Source of the DNA: Parachryseolinea silvisoli
GTDB taxonomy: Bacteria > Bacteroidota > Bacteroidia > Cytophagales > Cyclobacteriaceae
Assembly (NCBI RefSeq): GCF_021190955.1
Contig: NZ_JAIOAO010000002.1
Span: forward strand, 248,001-312,000
Direction of reading: 5' to 3'
Length of the DNA stretch: 64,000 bases
Shown: positions 8,657 through 17,973 of the stretch, piece by piece
Numbering within the stretch: the stretch's first letter is position 1
Layout: each line of letters starts with the position of its first letter
Translations under genes and position numbers: made by a program
Notes under the pieces: model-generated
Databases searched by the model: none
The model's input: only the letters and a program-made list of their open reading frames with translations
Told to the model about the DNA's origin: nothing

Positions 8657-10636
8657 TTAATTTTTAATGATCCGGATAGATTTCGTAAAGCCCGTGGTCG
8701 AAATAGTCACGTAGTAAATACCACGCTTCCACGACGCCGCTTCGATCGTATTCTCCGCTTGCGCCTCGCCCGCAGCCTGATACACCACTTCACCATTCAG
8801 GTTCACCACCTTCACTTCATGAACACTGGCACCTGCCGGCAATACATAGTGCACTTTGTCCGACACTTCGTTGGGATACAGCCTCAGGCTCGCAGCGTTG
8901 ACCGGCGCCACGCGCGCCGCGGCAGCAGGTGTTGCCACGCCCCAGGCGAACGATTCCCAACCACCGATCGTAGGACGGTTGCACGTCATCGCCTGTGTGC
9001 CATTCTCGGAAGAAACATACTGGCCGTTGTTACCGCGCAGTGATACGGTGCCGTCGGCATTTACAATCCAGTCAAATTTCTCCCAGTCTTGAACCGTCGC
9101 CCGATTACACGTCATCGCTTGCTCACCATTCTCCGAAGACACATAGAAGCTTTGATTCTGCAAGGCCACTTTACCAGCACCGGCATCTACCACGAGGAAC
9201 TGGTTCCAGTTTGCCACCACGGTAGCGTTACACCACATCGGCCCAACGCCGTTCTTCGAGCTTACATATTGACTGTTGAAGCCCCGCAGCCAAACTGTTT
9301 GTCCCACCGGAATCGACGGCGCTTCCGTGGTGATCTTCACTTCCGTCAGGCTGTTCCACGCGTTGACCGAGTTGCCATGGCCTACGATACGGATATACTG
9401 TGCAGTACGTGCCGCAAAGGTAAAAGTCTCCAGCGCCAGCGACGTACCACTGCTCACCAGACCCGTCGCAGCATTTGTCCAGGCGGTGCCATTGCCCGAT
9501 GTCTGCACGTCAAAGCTTGTCGTGCGGATATTGCCGCTATAGAACGCGATCTGCACACCTGTAACCGAAGCCGGCGCGCCAAGACAGAATTGAATCCACT
9601 GACCGTCGCCGGTTGCCGACCAGCGTGTGTTCAGATCGTTGTCGAGTACGTTGGCCGGCACGTTGCCGTCATCCGAGCTTGCCGCTACCGGCACACAGCC
9701 AGGGTTTCCACCACCACGTTGTTGTACCACCTGGTCGATGGCCGTCAGCAGCGAGTTGGCGTTCCTCGCATCGTCCGAAAGATCCCAGATCATGATACCG
9801 CCACCCTGATCGAAGGCCAGGTTGGTTTTGCTCTTAATGGTCGGGATACCGTTGTAGCCAACGCCGTTAAAGCTATCAGCGTTCGGGCTGGCACCACGGA
9901 CCAGCAGATCGTCAAACCCTACATACTCCGTTGCTGAACGGCCGTAGAACGGCACGCCCAAAATAGCCTTGCTCACCGGCAGGCCACGGCCCTTCCAGTA
10001 GTTGAGCGACTGCACGGCATAGTTATACGTCGAGTGGTTTGAACCACCGCCGTCGTAGGCCATCAGGTTCAGGAAGTCTACATATCCGAATACCGGAGTC
10101 TGTATGCCGTCACCGATCGACCCGCTTGCCACCACAGCGGCCGTCAGCAGCTTACCCTGCGCGTGCAGCGCGTTGGAAAGCTGTTGCATCAGCAATGTGA
10201 AGTTTGGGGACTCCGTGCCCGTTGGGTATTCCCAGTCGATATCCACGCCATCCAGGTTGTACTGGTTGACCATGCCCAGCAGTGCATTGACAAAATTTGT
10301 ACGGTAAGTAGCATTGGCTGCCAGTGATCGAAATGCGCTATCGTCAGCATTGTTCCAGCCACCGACCGCAATCAACACCTTCTTGCCGGCAGCATGACCC
10401 GCCGATACGAGGCTCTGCAGCTTCGAGGCGCCACCGCCTAAACTTTGCAGGCCACCCGTGGGAGTCGGCAGAGCAAATGCGTAGTTGATGTGCGTCAGCT
10501 TGCTGAACTGCACATCGCTAACGTTACCCGCCCAGGAAGGCAGGTAGCCCACAACTTTAAATTGCGCATACACCAACTGGCACAACAGCACCAGCAGCGA
10601 AGCACATACCGATCGAAACAGATATAATCTTTTCAT
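8657..10636 (-). CDS. secreted GH18 chitinase with discoidin, beta-trefoil and T9SS sorting domains
   Basis: The 659-residue protein starts with a signal peptide ending LVYAQ. The GH18 domain (about 25-305) contains the catalytic signature [10 protein letters not shown] with the acid/base Glu near residue 134, plus [12 protein letters not shown] and LNLMAYD. It should hydrolyse beta-1,4 linkages between N-acetylglucosamine units in chitin or a related glycan. A discoidin domain (about 312-440), a three-repeat beta-trefoil (about 445-575) and a T9SS C-terminal sorting domain follow. These last three modules are nearly the same as in the downstream gene at 6495-8645, although the catalytic domains are unrelated. 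An array of phased direct repeats lies about 180-215 bp upstream. Confidence 0.93.
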   Translation of the reverse strand: MKRLYLFRSVCASLLVLLCQLVYAQFKVVGYLPSWAGNVSDVQFSKLTHINYAFALPTPTGGLQSLGGGASKLQSLVSAGHAAGKKVLIAVGGWNNADDSAFRSLAANATYRTNFVNALLGMVNQYNLDGVDIDWEYPTGTESPNFTLLMQQLSNALHAQGKLLTAAVVASGSIGDGIQTPVFGYVDFLNLMAYDGGGSNHSTYNYAVQSLNYWKGRGLPVSKAILGVPFYGRSATEYVGFDDLLVRGASPNADSFNGVGYNGIPTIKSKTNLAFDQGGGIMIWDLSDDARNANSLLTAIDQVVQQRGGGNPGCVPVAASSDDGNVPANVLDNDLNTRWSATGDGQWIQFCLGAPASVTGVQIAFYSGNIRTTSFDVQTSGNGTAWTNAATGLVSSGTSLALETFTFAARTAQYIRIVGHGNSVNAWNSLTEVKITTEAPSIPVGQTVWLRGFNSQYVSSKNGVGPMWCNATVVANWNQFLVVDAGAGKVALQNQSFYVSSENGEQAMTCNRATVQDWEKFDWIVNADGTVSLRGNNGQYVSSENGTQAMTCNRPTIGGWESFAWGVATPAAAARVAPVNAASLRLYPNEVSDKVHYVLPAGASVHEVKVVNLNGEVVYQAAGEAQAENTIEAASWKRGIYYVTISTTGFTKSIRIIKN

Positions 10637-10756
10637 AAAAAAGGGGATTATTGTGAATACGCCCCTAAGCTATGGGACAAGCGCCCTAGAAAAGGAATCG
10701 ACTTATTAAACGGCAGCGCAGAATTATTAAAAGAACTATACTCCAGGCAACGATCC

Positions 10757-10776
10757 TGTTGGGAACGATCCCAACA
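10757..10776. repeat. 8-bp inverted repeat upstream of chitinase
   Basis: TGTTGGGA at 10757-10764 and TCCCAACA at 10769-10776 are perfect inverted copies separated by ACGA. It lies about 120 bp upstream of the chitinase start. It could be an operator or a transcript hairpin; no T-run follows on the minus strand. Confidence 0.5.
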
Positions 10777-10814
10777 AGAAATATACTTTTCACCAGTAAT
10801 GGCTATTATTTCTG

Positions 10815-10852
10815 TTGCACAAAGTTGCGCAGGAATTGCACAGCGTTGCACA
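10815..10852. promoter_or_regulatory. four helically phased TTGCRCA direct repeats
   Basis: TTGCACA occurs at 10815, 10836 and 10846, and TTGCGCA at 10825. The start-to-start spacing is 10, 11 and 10 bp, close to one helical turn each, so all copies face the same side of the DNA. This is the arrangement expected for cooperative binding by a regulator upstream of the chitinase operon. Confidence 0.6.
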
Positions 10853-11068
10853 AACTAACGAGGAATACTACCTCACAACGGAAGCGCGATACACGATCAT
10901 GCTTCTATTTTATACCAAAATATGAATGGATTGGTATATATTACTACGTGGCCCGCTGGTCACAACCCAGTATATTGACAAATCCGGCAAGCCTCTATTT
11001 TTTTGAGCACACTTCGCCGGAACATTTTTGTATACGAAAAAGAGAAATCCTCATCACTAGTAAATTCG

Positions 11069-12046
11069 TTACCGCACTCCAGCATACACCCCACCCAGCG
11101 CCTCCCCCAACGCCCGAATATCCTCCATCCGCGCCAACACGGCCAGCCAATACGCCGGTATACCGGCACTCCCATAATAAAGCCCCGCTAACCCACCGGT
11201 GATGGCCGCCGTGGTATCGGTATCCTGACCAAAATTAACGGCCGTCAATACCGCCGTCTCAAAATCATTTGTCTTCAAAAAACACCACAACGATGCTTCC
11301 AACGAAGCGATGACATAGCCACTACCGTGGATGGTATTCTTCGGGGCTTCGCGAATATCCTGTTGGATCATCCGCTCAAAGTGCTTCTGCTCACCAGCAT
11401 CAAACTCCATCGCCTTCCACAACGCCATCACATCCTGGCGCATGCGCAGATAGCTTTCTTCTTTATTCAATCCCTGCAACACATACTCCGCCAATCGCAG
11501 ATAGATCAAACAACTCATCGCCGCCCGAATATGCCCGTGTGTCAACGCCGATACCCGCCAGGTGATCTCAAACTTCTCCCGGATGTCGAGTCCCCGAATG
11601 TGAAATAACAACGGCAGTATCCGCATCAGCGATCCATTGCCATTGTCAGATTCCGGCGCCCCATAGCGCAACAGTTCCAGGTCTTCCAAATCGCCACGCT
11701 CCAGTATATCTTCCAACAAAGCAATCGTACGCCGGGTAGTCATGCCGATATCAAATACATTGTCATGGGCAGTCCAGTACGCCGAGGTTTTCCACTGCAC
11801 AAACTTATGCGCCATATCGGCCAGGTCGTAGCCGCGCACCAACGACTCCGCCAGGCAGAACGTCAGCGAGCTATCGTCCGACCAGGTGCCGGCAGGTTGA
11901 TGGTGCGTGCCATACCCCCGCATGTCGCGTGCGGGGTCTGCGGTCATCTCGGCCTGGCTCCGAAACTCAAATGGTACCCCCAGGGCATCACCCACGGCAA
12001 CTCCTAATAGCCCGGCAACGGCTTTTTCACGCAGATCCATAATCAT
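11069..12046 (-). CDS. ADP-ribosylglycohydrolase (DraG-like) family protein
   Basis: The protein is 325 residues (323 from the second ATG at 12040). N-terminal AGLLGVAVGDALGVPFEF, the metal-binding acidic patch TWSDDSSLTFCLAESL near residue 55, and the C-terminal FGQDTDTTAAITGGLAGLYYG are the classic motifs of this all-helical, dinuclear-metal family. Family members remove ADP-ribose from arginine or other acceptors, or hydrolyse ADP-ribosyl metabolites. The protein is cytosolic with no signal peptide. No ADP-ribosyltransferase is visible nearby. A second, unrelated ADP-ribose hydrolase lies at 17974-18813. Confidence 0.93.
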   Translation of the reverse strand: MIMDLREKAVAGLLGVAVGDALGVPFEFRSQAEMTADPARDMRGYGTHHQPAGTWSDDSSLTFCLAESLVRGYDLADMAHKFVQWKTSAYWTAHDNVFDIGMTTRRTIALLEDILERGDLEDLELLRYGAPESDNGNGSLMRILPLLFHIRGLDIREKFEITWRVSALTHGHIRAAMSCLIYLRLAEYVLQGLNKEESYLRMRQDVMALWKAMEFDAGEQKHFERMIQQDIREAPKNTIHGSGYVIASLEASLWCFLKTNDFETAVLTAVNFGQDTDTTAAITGGLAGLYYGSAGIPAYWLAVLARMEDIRALGEALGGVYAGVR

Positions 12047-12118
12047 TACGTTATTCTTGAAAGGATAAACATACCATTACTGCAAAGAATTAGCCAATGT
12101 ATAACAGGCAAGATTACG

Positions 12119-12126
12119 TACCTTTG
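12119..12126 (+). promoter_or_regulatory. TAnnTTTG promoter -7 element (TACCTTTG)
   Basis: TACCTTTG fits the Bacteroidota -7 consensus and ends 7 bp before the ATG at 12134. Transcription would start at or next to the start codon, giving a leaderless or nearly leaderless mRNA. No clear -33 TTTG is present. Confidence 0.5.
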
Positions 12127-12133
12127 CCGGGGT

Positions 12134-12625
12134 ATGGAACAAGACAAAAGCGCATTGGCCAAACGTTACGCCAAACTCTCAAACGACCAACTCCTGGAAA
12201 TGCTTGAAAACCGGCATGACTATACGCCAATCGCGCTGGAGGTGCTGCAAGAAGAGGTTAATAGCCGCCAAATCAGCAAAGAAGAAGTTGCCACCTACAA
12301 ATTCACGGCGACCGTGAATACGGAGATACTAAAGGCGCGGGCATTGGAGCCCTTACCCCTGTGGCAAAAGGCCTTCTATTTCTTCGGTTTTATTGTTCCG
12401 ATCTTTTTGTCTTACATTATATTCGCCTTTGAGCTAAACCGCAGGGAAGACGGCTATACCACAAAATTGCGTCAGACCCGGTTCTTTCGCTGGGCCGGAT
12501 TTATTTCTTTCATGCTGGTTGTTTTTGTATCGCTTGACATGCCATTCCTGTTTTATATCCTCTGGCCCGCAAGCTTCGCCCTCGCCTACAAGTTCGCGCC
12601 CAAACCCAAAGCAGCTACCGAGTAA
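12134..12625 (+). CDS. hypothetical membrane protein, 163 aa
   Basis: The N-terminal half is soluble and helical (LAKRYAKLSNDQLLEMLEN ... ALEVLQEEV), like a short domain seen at the start of some Bacteroidota membrane proteins. The C-terminal half holds about three hydrophobic segments (FYFFGFIVPIFLSYIIF, FISFMLVVFVSLDM, FLFYILWPASFALAY). No catalytic motif is recognised. It is convergent with the DUF1772 gene, with only 3 bp between the stops. Confidence 0.7.
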   Translation: MEQDKSALAKRYAKLSNDQLLEMLENRHDYTPIALEVLQEEVNSRQISKEEVATYKFTATVNTEILKARALEPLPLWQKAFYFFGFIVPIFLSYIIFAFELNRREDGYTTKLRQTRFFRWAGFISFMLVVFVSLDMPFLFYILWPASFALAYKFAPKPKAATE

Positions 12626-12628
12626 CGA

Positions 12629-13165
12629 CTACGCAGCATCCTGTTGTGCAGGCATCACACACGCAAGCACCGTTAGCGCAAAAGCCAATACTGACGCCCA
12701 CGTACGCAGTGCATTCAGCCTATTCCACGGCCCCTCAAACGCTGCACGCTGCCGGGCAATCTCTTCCGGCGAAGCTGCGTCCAACCGAAAGGTATCCAAT
12801 GCCTCATTCAAAGGCACGTTGCCTCCCATCGTGATGCCAATCACGCCCACGATATATATCACTGCCGCCGCCAGCAATAACCAAAAGCGTGCCGGCAACG
12901 ACGATCGATACTGAAGGTATACATCCAACGGCAACAGCAACGCCGTCCCCAAAAAGCACAGCAAAAAAACAGGATTAAGAATCGCGCGATTCATCGCCTG
13001 CATGGACGCAATAAACTCCACATCCTGCACGCGCGCCAGCCCCGGACTGACGGCATACGACCAGGCACTAAACAGCCCGGCCATAAGACCGGTCGTAATC
13101 GCGGCAATCACCAGAAGAATAGTGGATAAAGTCATAGTGGTAGGGGTATTCGTTCGAAGGTTCAT
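12629..13165 (-). CDS. DUF1772 (anthrone-oxygenase-like) membrane protein
   Basis: This 178-residue protein has four predicted membrane helices and the DUF1772 pattern: an N-terminal TGLMAGLFSAWSYAVSPGL segment, FIASMQAMNRAILNPVF, then GNVPLNEALDTF and RWN-like FEGPWNRLNALRTWAS. The start at 13165 is supported by an ATGA overlap with the stop of the upstream cytochrome gene, so translation is probably coupled. Relatives are annotated as anthrone-oxygenase-like, but activity in bacteria is poorly established. Confidence 0.85.
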   Translation of the reverse strand: MNLRTNTPTTMTLSTILLVIAAITTGLMAGLFSAWSYAVSPGLARVQDVEFIASMQAMNRAILNPVFLLCFLGTALLLPLDVYLQYRSSLPARFWLLLAAAVIYIVGVIGITMGGNVPLNEALDTFRLDAASPEEIARQRAAFEGPWNRLNALRTWASVLAFALTVLACVMPAQQDAA

Positions 13166-13506
13166 GGTTGTACGCGTAAAGATTTCACATACGTCACGAG
13201 TTCTTGTACTTGTCGGGTTGAGAGCTTCTTCCGAAAGCCGGGCATAAACCCCTTCCCGCGCTGGATTTGCAAAGTCACCGCCGTATCCGCTAACGTGCTA
13301 CGTTGCAAGTCCCGGGCGCCAAACATTCCTTTGGTCCCGTCGTTGCCATGGCAGCGTGCGCAATATTGTTTATATAAACTCTCACCGGTGCCCGGATGTT
13401 GCACCGCGGGTACCTGCCGGAACGCACTGCTAAACACCAGCAAGGTCAGCAATACGGCCACACCTGCCAGCCGAAGGGTGCGCTTTTCGGTATTGGAATA
13501 AGACAT
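13162..13506 (-). CDS. monohaem cytochrome c
   Basis: From the ATG at 13506 the product has 114 residues. It has an N-terminal signal or anchor helix (LAGVAVLLTLLVFSSAF), one haem-binding motif CARCH (in YCARCHGNDGTKGMFG) and a likely axial methionine in GKGFMPGF. It is a small class I cytochrome exported to the periplasm. It shares an ATGA stop/start overlap with the DUF1772 membrane protein, so the two may form an electron-transfer pair. The redox partner is not identifiable. Confidence 0.92.
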   Translation of the reverse strand: MSYSNTEKRTLRLAGVAVLLTLLVFSSAFRQVPAVQHPGTGESLYKQYCARCHGNDGTKGMFGARDLQRSTLADTAVTLQIQRGKGFMPGFRKKLSTRQVQELVTYVKSLRVQP

Positions 13507-13635
13507 AGTAGTTGTTTTTTTTGAGGCAAGTACCTCAAAACACGGCCCGCCGGATAGAACAAAACCGACAAGAATGACGGAAATTCCGGTGCTTGTCAGT
13601 CCTGATCCCATTGCGGAGCCTTAGCCCTGACAAAA

Positions 13636-13708
13636 AGTGTGAGTGTCAGTGGGAGAGCGAAGAAAAAAACAGTGTGCCCGTGTTCGCTCTCGCTTTCACT
13701 CTCACACT
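13636..13708. terminator. long imperfect hairpin of a dispersed family
   Basis: The left arm (13636-13661) begins AGTGTGAG and ends GAGAGCGAA. It pairs at most positions with the right arm TTCGCTCTCG...CACACT (13683-13708). The loop is GAAAAAAA followed by GTG-CCC. Stem and loop resemble the hairpin at 23476-23547. It follows the gene ending at 13775 on the minus strand, so it may act as its terminator. Confidence 0.7.
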
Positions 13709-13774
13709 GTTTCCCCCGTGCCCCTGCACGCGTTCCAAAAGCCGTTATTAAAGAAAAAGGGAGTGGCGTAACGC

Positions 13775-14122
13775 CTAGTACGTATACTTCTTAAATACCG
13801 TCTCCAGCTCATTAAAGAAGAGCGAGTCATTACCACCCGACAGGGCGGCTGAGTTTGTCTCTTTGATCAGCTTAATAAGACCGGCGTAGTGGGCCAGGTC
13901 GAGCGGCGACTTCTGAATCTCTTTCAGATCGCGTTTCAAAAATTCGATGCGCACCTGGCTGAGGCTCTTCACATCGTAGTGCTCGACAAAAAAAGTACGA
14001 AGCTTTTCTTCCTGTAGGAAGTCCGCGATCAGCTGATCACGCAGCTGGCGGATCATATCAATCACCTGGGCTGTCGAGAATTTCTCTACTTCGTCTTTAT
14101 ATGCCCGTTGTGTGAGTTCCAT
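13775..14122 (-). CDS. hypothetical charged helical protein, 115 aa
   Basis: The predicted protein is highly charged and helical throughout (AQVIDMIRQLRDQLIADFLQEEKLRTFFVEHY), with no signal peptide or membrane segment. Codon use matches neighbouring genes, which supports it being real. I do not recognise a family. The long hairpin at 13636-13708 lies just beyond its stop. Confidence 0.6.
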   Translation of the reverse strand: MELTQRAYKDEVEKFSTAQVIDMIRQLRDQLIADFLQEEKLRTFFVEHYDVKSLSQVRIEFLKRDLKEIQKSPLDLAHYAGLIKLIKETNSAALSGGNDSLFFNELETVFKKYTY

Positions 14123-14687
14123 GAGTTCTTAAAATCCCTGACAAGATAACTTCAAAAAAGATATTAATAACTATTGATGTTTGGGTTACTTCGTCAACTA
14201 CCTAACGATCAGAATGATTTTCTTCATAATTTTTCTTGCTCCCAACACACGTCCGCTGCCCATACTTCTACGCAACATGACCTCCAAAACTCATAGAACA
14301 AGTGCTTTTGCTATAAAATTCACTTCCGACATTTATTCTTACAGTAGTTTTCCCCTTTCCCGTTTTAAAATTTTTATGTATTAGATATCACTCACACGCG
14401 CACATACTGTCATGTCATGATGATGTAAAGACCTTTAAAAGTTCTCTCAGTATAAGGATACCTCCATCCTTAAATCATATTTTGTGGATAGATTGTGGAT
14501 AGATAACAGGTCTCCCTCCGACCGGAAACGAAAAAAAAACGATCGTAAGCGGACAAGACGATTGTACCACAAAGTCCGTTGCTGGGCCTAAAAATGGCTA
14601 TTCTGTTCCAATTAGGCCTATTTGTTAACCATACAGGCTTTTGGCGACCTTTTTGCAAAATGCCATATGCCGAAACATCTACTCGAT
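14123..14687. other. 565-bp AT-rich intergenic region
   Basis: No convincing gene is seen between the divergent genes at 14122 and 14688. A 67-codon frame at 14181-14384 has no protein-like features. The region contains a perfect tandem repeat at 14482-14503 and presumably promoters for both flanking genes. Confidence 0.5.
14482..14503. repeat. perfect 11-bp tandem repeat (TTGTGGATAGA x2)
   Basis: TTGTGGATAGA occurs at 14482-14492 and immediately again at 14493-14503. The period is about one helical turn. It lies about 190 bp upstream of the FtsX-like permease start and could be a regulator site. Confidence 0.55.
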
Positions 14688-17162
14688 ATGATTCAGACCA
14701 TGTTCAGCCGCGCATACCGTAGCTTCTTAAAGAATAAATTCTTCTCGATCCTTAACATGCTGGGGTTGGCCATCGGCATGGCCGTGTTCCTACTCATCGC
14801 CCAGTATGTAAAGTTTGAGACGGGTTATGAAGATTTTGTACCCGAAGGTGACAATACGTATCGTCTTACACTCGATACGTTCCTCGGTCCCGAGCATGTA
14901 CACTCCACCGCCGAAAATTTTCCTGCCGCTGGCCCCGCGCTAACGGCCGCCCTGCCGGAAATTGAAAATTATGCACGCTTGTATAACATGGGCTTCAAAA
15001 ACAATGTCGTTATCACCAACGAAGAAGCCCTGCCACCCGTCGCCATTAAACAACGGAGATTCCTATACGCAGACGCGTCGTTCCTCCCGATGATGGGGTA
15101 TACCCTCACCAGCGGTGACGTCAACACCGCGCTGGCAGAGGCCAATACTGCTGTCATTACTCAGGAGCTCGCCCACCGGTACTTTGGCAACGAGGACCCT
15201 ATTGGCAAGACCCTGCGCATGCAGGACGACGATAATAACAACGAATTAGTACACATTACTGGTGTGATCCCCCACGTTCCCGACAATACCCACCTCAAAT
15301 TTGACATCCTCTTCTCCTATAAGACCTTATTCACACGCACGCGTCCCGACCGCCCCGACTTCGGCATAGCCCGCTACGACAACAGCTGGACACGCAACGA
15401 CATGTATACGTTTGTGCAGCTGCGCCCTGGCACAGACCCACATACGGTCGAAGCCAAGCTGCCGGCCATCATCACCGAGAAAGTACCCGACCTGAAAGAA
15501 CGCAATGAACGTTACGTCATGACGCTGCAGCCGCTACGTGACATTCACCTCACCTCCCGCCTCTCCGACGAGGCCGAAGCCAACGGAGACGAGAGCATTG
15601 TGAATTTCATGGGGCTCATCGGTCTCTTTGTCCTGGCCATTGCCTGGATCAACTACGTCAACCTCTCCACTGCCAAAGCTCTGGAACGTGCCAAGGAAGT
15701 GGGCGTACGCAAGGTAATGGGCGCCGTGCGCTTTCAACTCATACGCCAGTTCCTGGCCGAATCGGCAATCGTCAACTTACTGTCGGTGCTTGTCGCCCTG
15801 GCGGTGGTCGGCGCGGCACTGCCCTCATTCAATATGCTCTCGGGGCTTGCGCTGACGCCGGCGCATTTGTTCCAGCCGTGGTTTATTGCATTGGTATTTA
15901 TATTGTGGGCCACCGGCACAATACTGTCAGGGTTCTACCCGGCCATTGTATTGTCGTCGTTCAAGCCCGCCACTATCTTGAAAGGGAAGCTGAAGAACAG
16001 CACCCGCGGCATCGTACTGCGTCGCGCGCTGGTCGTATTTCAATTCATGGCGTCGGTCGCACTTATCGCGGGTACTTTTATTGTGTATACACAGCTGAAC
16101 TTTATGATGAGCCGCGACATTGGCGTCAACATAGACCAGGTGCTGGTGGTCGAACGCCCCGGTGTCATGCCCGAGCAACGTGAATCTGCCATCGATGTTT
16201 TTAACAACGAGCTTCGGAAAGATCCCGCCGTCCAATCGGTTGCTTCGTCTACCACGGTGCCCGGCGCACAACGCGAGTGGAAAGCGCAGATAAAACGCTA
16301 TGGCGAAACAAACGACAAATCGACTACCGTTATCCTGAACTCAATGGACTACAACTTTACCGATGTCTTTAAAATGAAGCTGCTCGCTGGCCGCACCTTC
16401 TCACAGACCTACGTGCAAGACCCCGACACGTCCCTCGTTATCACCGCTTCCGCAGCAAAGGCCCTGGGGTTCAAAACACCCGGCGATGCCATCGGTCAAA
16501 CGCTTACGTTTAGCGATTATGACTTCAACAGTATCATTGTCGGCGTTGTCAACGACTACCACCAACTGTCGCTCAAGCAAACTATCACGCCTGTCGTCTT
16601 CCAATGTTCCGCCTACGACGGTGAGTTCTACTCGGTGCGCATTACCACCGACCACGACAACCTCGAGCGTACCCTGTCTACTGTGCAGGCTGCTTACGAA
16701 AAGTCCTTTCCAGGCAACCCGTTTGATTATTTCTTCCTCGACGACTACTTCAATCGCCAGTATAAAAATGAGCGTCAGTTCGGTGTGCTCTTCACCACGT
16801 TTGCCACACTGGCGCTCGTCATCGGCTGCTTAGGGCTGTTGGGGCTCTCCGCCTACACCGCCGTACAGCGCACCAAAGAGATCGGCATCCGCAAGGTACT
16901 CGGGTCCAGCGAAGGCGGCATCTTTGTACTGCTATCAAAAGACTATGTGCGACTGATCGCGCTTTCCATTGTCCTCAGTGTACCGCTGGTATATTTCCTG
17001 ATGAACAGCTGGCTGCAGCGCTTTGCCTATCACACATCGATATCGCCCTTCGCGTTTATCGGTGCGGGTGCCATCGTACTGCTGATCTCGCTGCTGACGG
17101 TCAGCATCCAAACCCTACGGGCAGCGCGTACCAACCCCGTGGATTCGCTGCGATACGAGTAG
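14688..17162 (+). CDS. FtsX/MacB-type ABC transporter permease
   Basis: The start MIQTMFSRAYRSFLKNKFFS is chosen by alignment with the paralogue at 43558-45975; upstream in-frame ATGs at 14622 and 14667 exist. The 824-residue protein has the Bacteroidota double arrangement. It shows an N-terminal membrane helix (MLGLAIGMAVFLLIAQYV), a MacB-like periplasmic domain, three helices with the conserved ALERAKEVGVRKVMGA loop, then a second helix, a periplasmic domain and three C-terminal helices with RTKEIGIRKVLGSS. Such proteins move substrates or transmit mechanical force across the envelope, powered by a separate ATPase. No ATPase gene is adjacent. Confidence 0.92.
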   Translation: MIQTMFSRAYRSFLKNKFFSILNMLGLAIGMAVFLLIAQYVKFETGYEDFVPEGDNTYRLTLDTFLGPEHVHSTAENFPAAGPALTAALPEIENYARLYNMGFKNNVVITNEEALPPVAIKQRRFLYADASFLPMMGYTLTSGDVNTALAEANTAVITQELAHRYFGNEDPIGKTLRMQDDDNNNELVHITGVIPHVPDNTHLKFDILFSYKTLFTRTRPDRPDFGIARYDNSWTRNDMYTFVQLRPGTDPHTVEAKLPAIITEKVPDLKERNERYVMTLQPLRDIHLTSRLSDEAEANGDESIVNFMGLIGLFVLAIAWINYVNLSTAKALERAKEVGVRKVMGAVRFQLIRQFLAESAIVNLLSVLVALAVVGAALPSFNMLSGLALTPAHLFQPWFIALVFILWATGTILSGFYPAIVLSSFKPATILKGKLKNSTRGIVLRRALVVFQFMASVALIAGTFIVYTQLNFMMSRDIGVNIDQVLVVERPGVMPEQRESAIDVFNNELRKDPAVQSVASSTTVPGAQREWKAQIKRYGETNDKSTTVILNSMDYNFTDVFKMKLLAGRTFSQTYVQDPDTSLVITASAAKALGFKTPGDAIGQTLTFSDYDFNSIIVGVVNDYHQLSLKQTITPVVFQCSAYDGEFYSVRITTDHDNLERTLSTVQAAYEKSFPGNPFDYFFLDDYFNRQYKNERQFGVLFTTFATLALVIGCLGLLGLSAYTAVQRTKEIGIRKVLGSSEGGIFVLLSKDYVRLIALSIVLSVPLVYFLMNSWLQRFAYHTSISPFAFIGAGAIVLLISLLTVSIQTLRAARTNPVDSLRYE

Positions 17163-17225
17163 TTCTGATAGCGAGTAGCGAAAACGACGCGTTTTCCGTA
17201 GATTGGCCGTTCATTTTATAGACTC

Positions 17226-17798
17226 ATGAGCAAGGAATCCACGCAGGACCAGGACTACGCCGGCATCGACTTCCGCACCAATGGCTTCGAACGCGGTGAA
17301 TACGACAACTGCACGTTTAATAATTGTACCCTTGCTTCGGTTTCTCTGACGGGCAGCACGTTCATAGAATGCCGCTTCGTCAACTGCGACCTTAGCATGG
17401 CCATACTCCAGGACGCTTCCTTCCGCGACGTAACCTTCCGCAATTGCAAAATACTCGGCGCCCGCTTTGACGAGTGCAGCAAGTTTCTATTGGCATTTCG
17501 TTTTGAATCATGCATTATCAACTTCTCCTCGTTCTATCGTCTGAAGCTCAAGGGCACATCGTTCAAAGACTGTAAACTGCAAGAAGCCGAGTTCATCGAA
17601 ACCGACCTGACCAACGCCAAATTCGACGACTGCGACCTACTGGGTGCACGCTTCGAAAACACATTACTGGAAGGAGCCGACCTGCGCACTGCCTACAACT
17701 ATTCCATGGATCCCGAGCGTAATCACCTGACCAAAGCCAAATTCTCGTTGAGCGGTGTTGTCGGACTGTTGGATAAGTATAAAATCAAAATTGAGTGA
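17226..17798 (+). CDS. pentapeptide-repeat protein (Qnr/McbG-like)
   Basis: Nearly all of the 190 residues are A(D/N)LxX-type repeats (for example CTFNNCTLASVSLTGSTF, CDLLGARFENTLLEGADL), which fold into a right-handed quadrilateral beta-helix. The length and a break near the middle (SFYRLKLKG) resemble the McbG/Qnr group, some of which protect DNA gyrase. Whether this one binds gyrase cannot be judged from sequence. It lies 63 bp after the permease gene on the same strand and might be co-transcribed. Confidence 0.88.
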   Translation: MSKESTQDQDYAGIDFRTNGFERGEYDNCTFNNCTLASVSLTGSTFIECRFVNCDLSMAILQDASFRDVTFRNCKILGARFDECSKFLLAFRFESCIINFSSFYRLKLKGTSFKDCKLQEAEFIETDLTNAKFDDCDLLGARFENTLLEGADLRTAYNYSMDPERNHLTKAKFSLSGVVGLLDKYKIKIE

Positions 17799-17973
17799 CG
17801 CATGCAACCCAACGCCCACTAGCCACGTATTACGCCTTATAAAGACTGGAAATAAGTCTACGAAAACGTTATAACACCCAATCACACCGAATACATATCT
17901 TAATTATATCCTCCTTACGACACGTTACCAGCAGGATCAATCTTAATTTTTAACAACCGTTTCATTTTTTATT

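Larger units (their letters stand above)
10637..11068. other. long non-coding upstream region of the chitinase operon
   Basis: No convincing gene lies between the chitinase start (10636) and the end of the ADP-ribosylglycohydrolase gene (11069). Short frames here have no protein-like composition. The region holds a palindrome at 10757-10776 and four direct repeats at 10815-10852, so it is probably regulatory. Confidence 0.6.

Noticed and set aside
9089-9937. Long + strand open frame of 282 codons inside the chitinase gene
   Set aside because: It is antisense to the GH18 gene, which has clear domains. The translation is rich in Arg and His with no fold-like pattern.
10759-11202. 147-codon + strand frame crossing the chitinase upstream region
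   Set aside because: It runs into the antisense of the ADP-ribosylglycohydrolase gene, and the Pro/Thr-rich translation is not credible. The repeats inside it fit a control region better.
14181-14384. 67-codon frame between 13775-14122 and the FtsX-like permease
   Set aside because: The composition is not protein-like, it has no promoter or ribosome-binding site, and it lies in an AT-rich control region.
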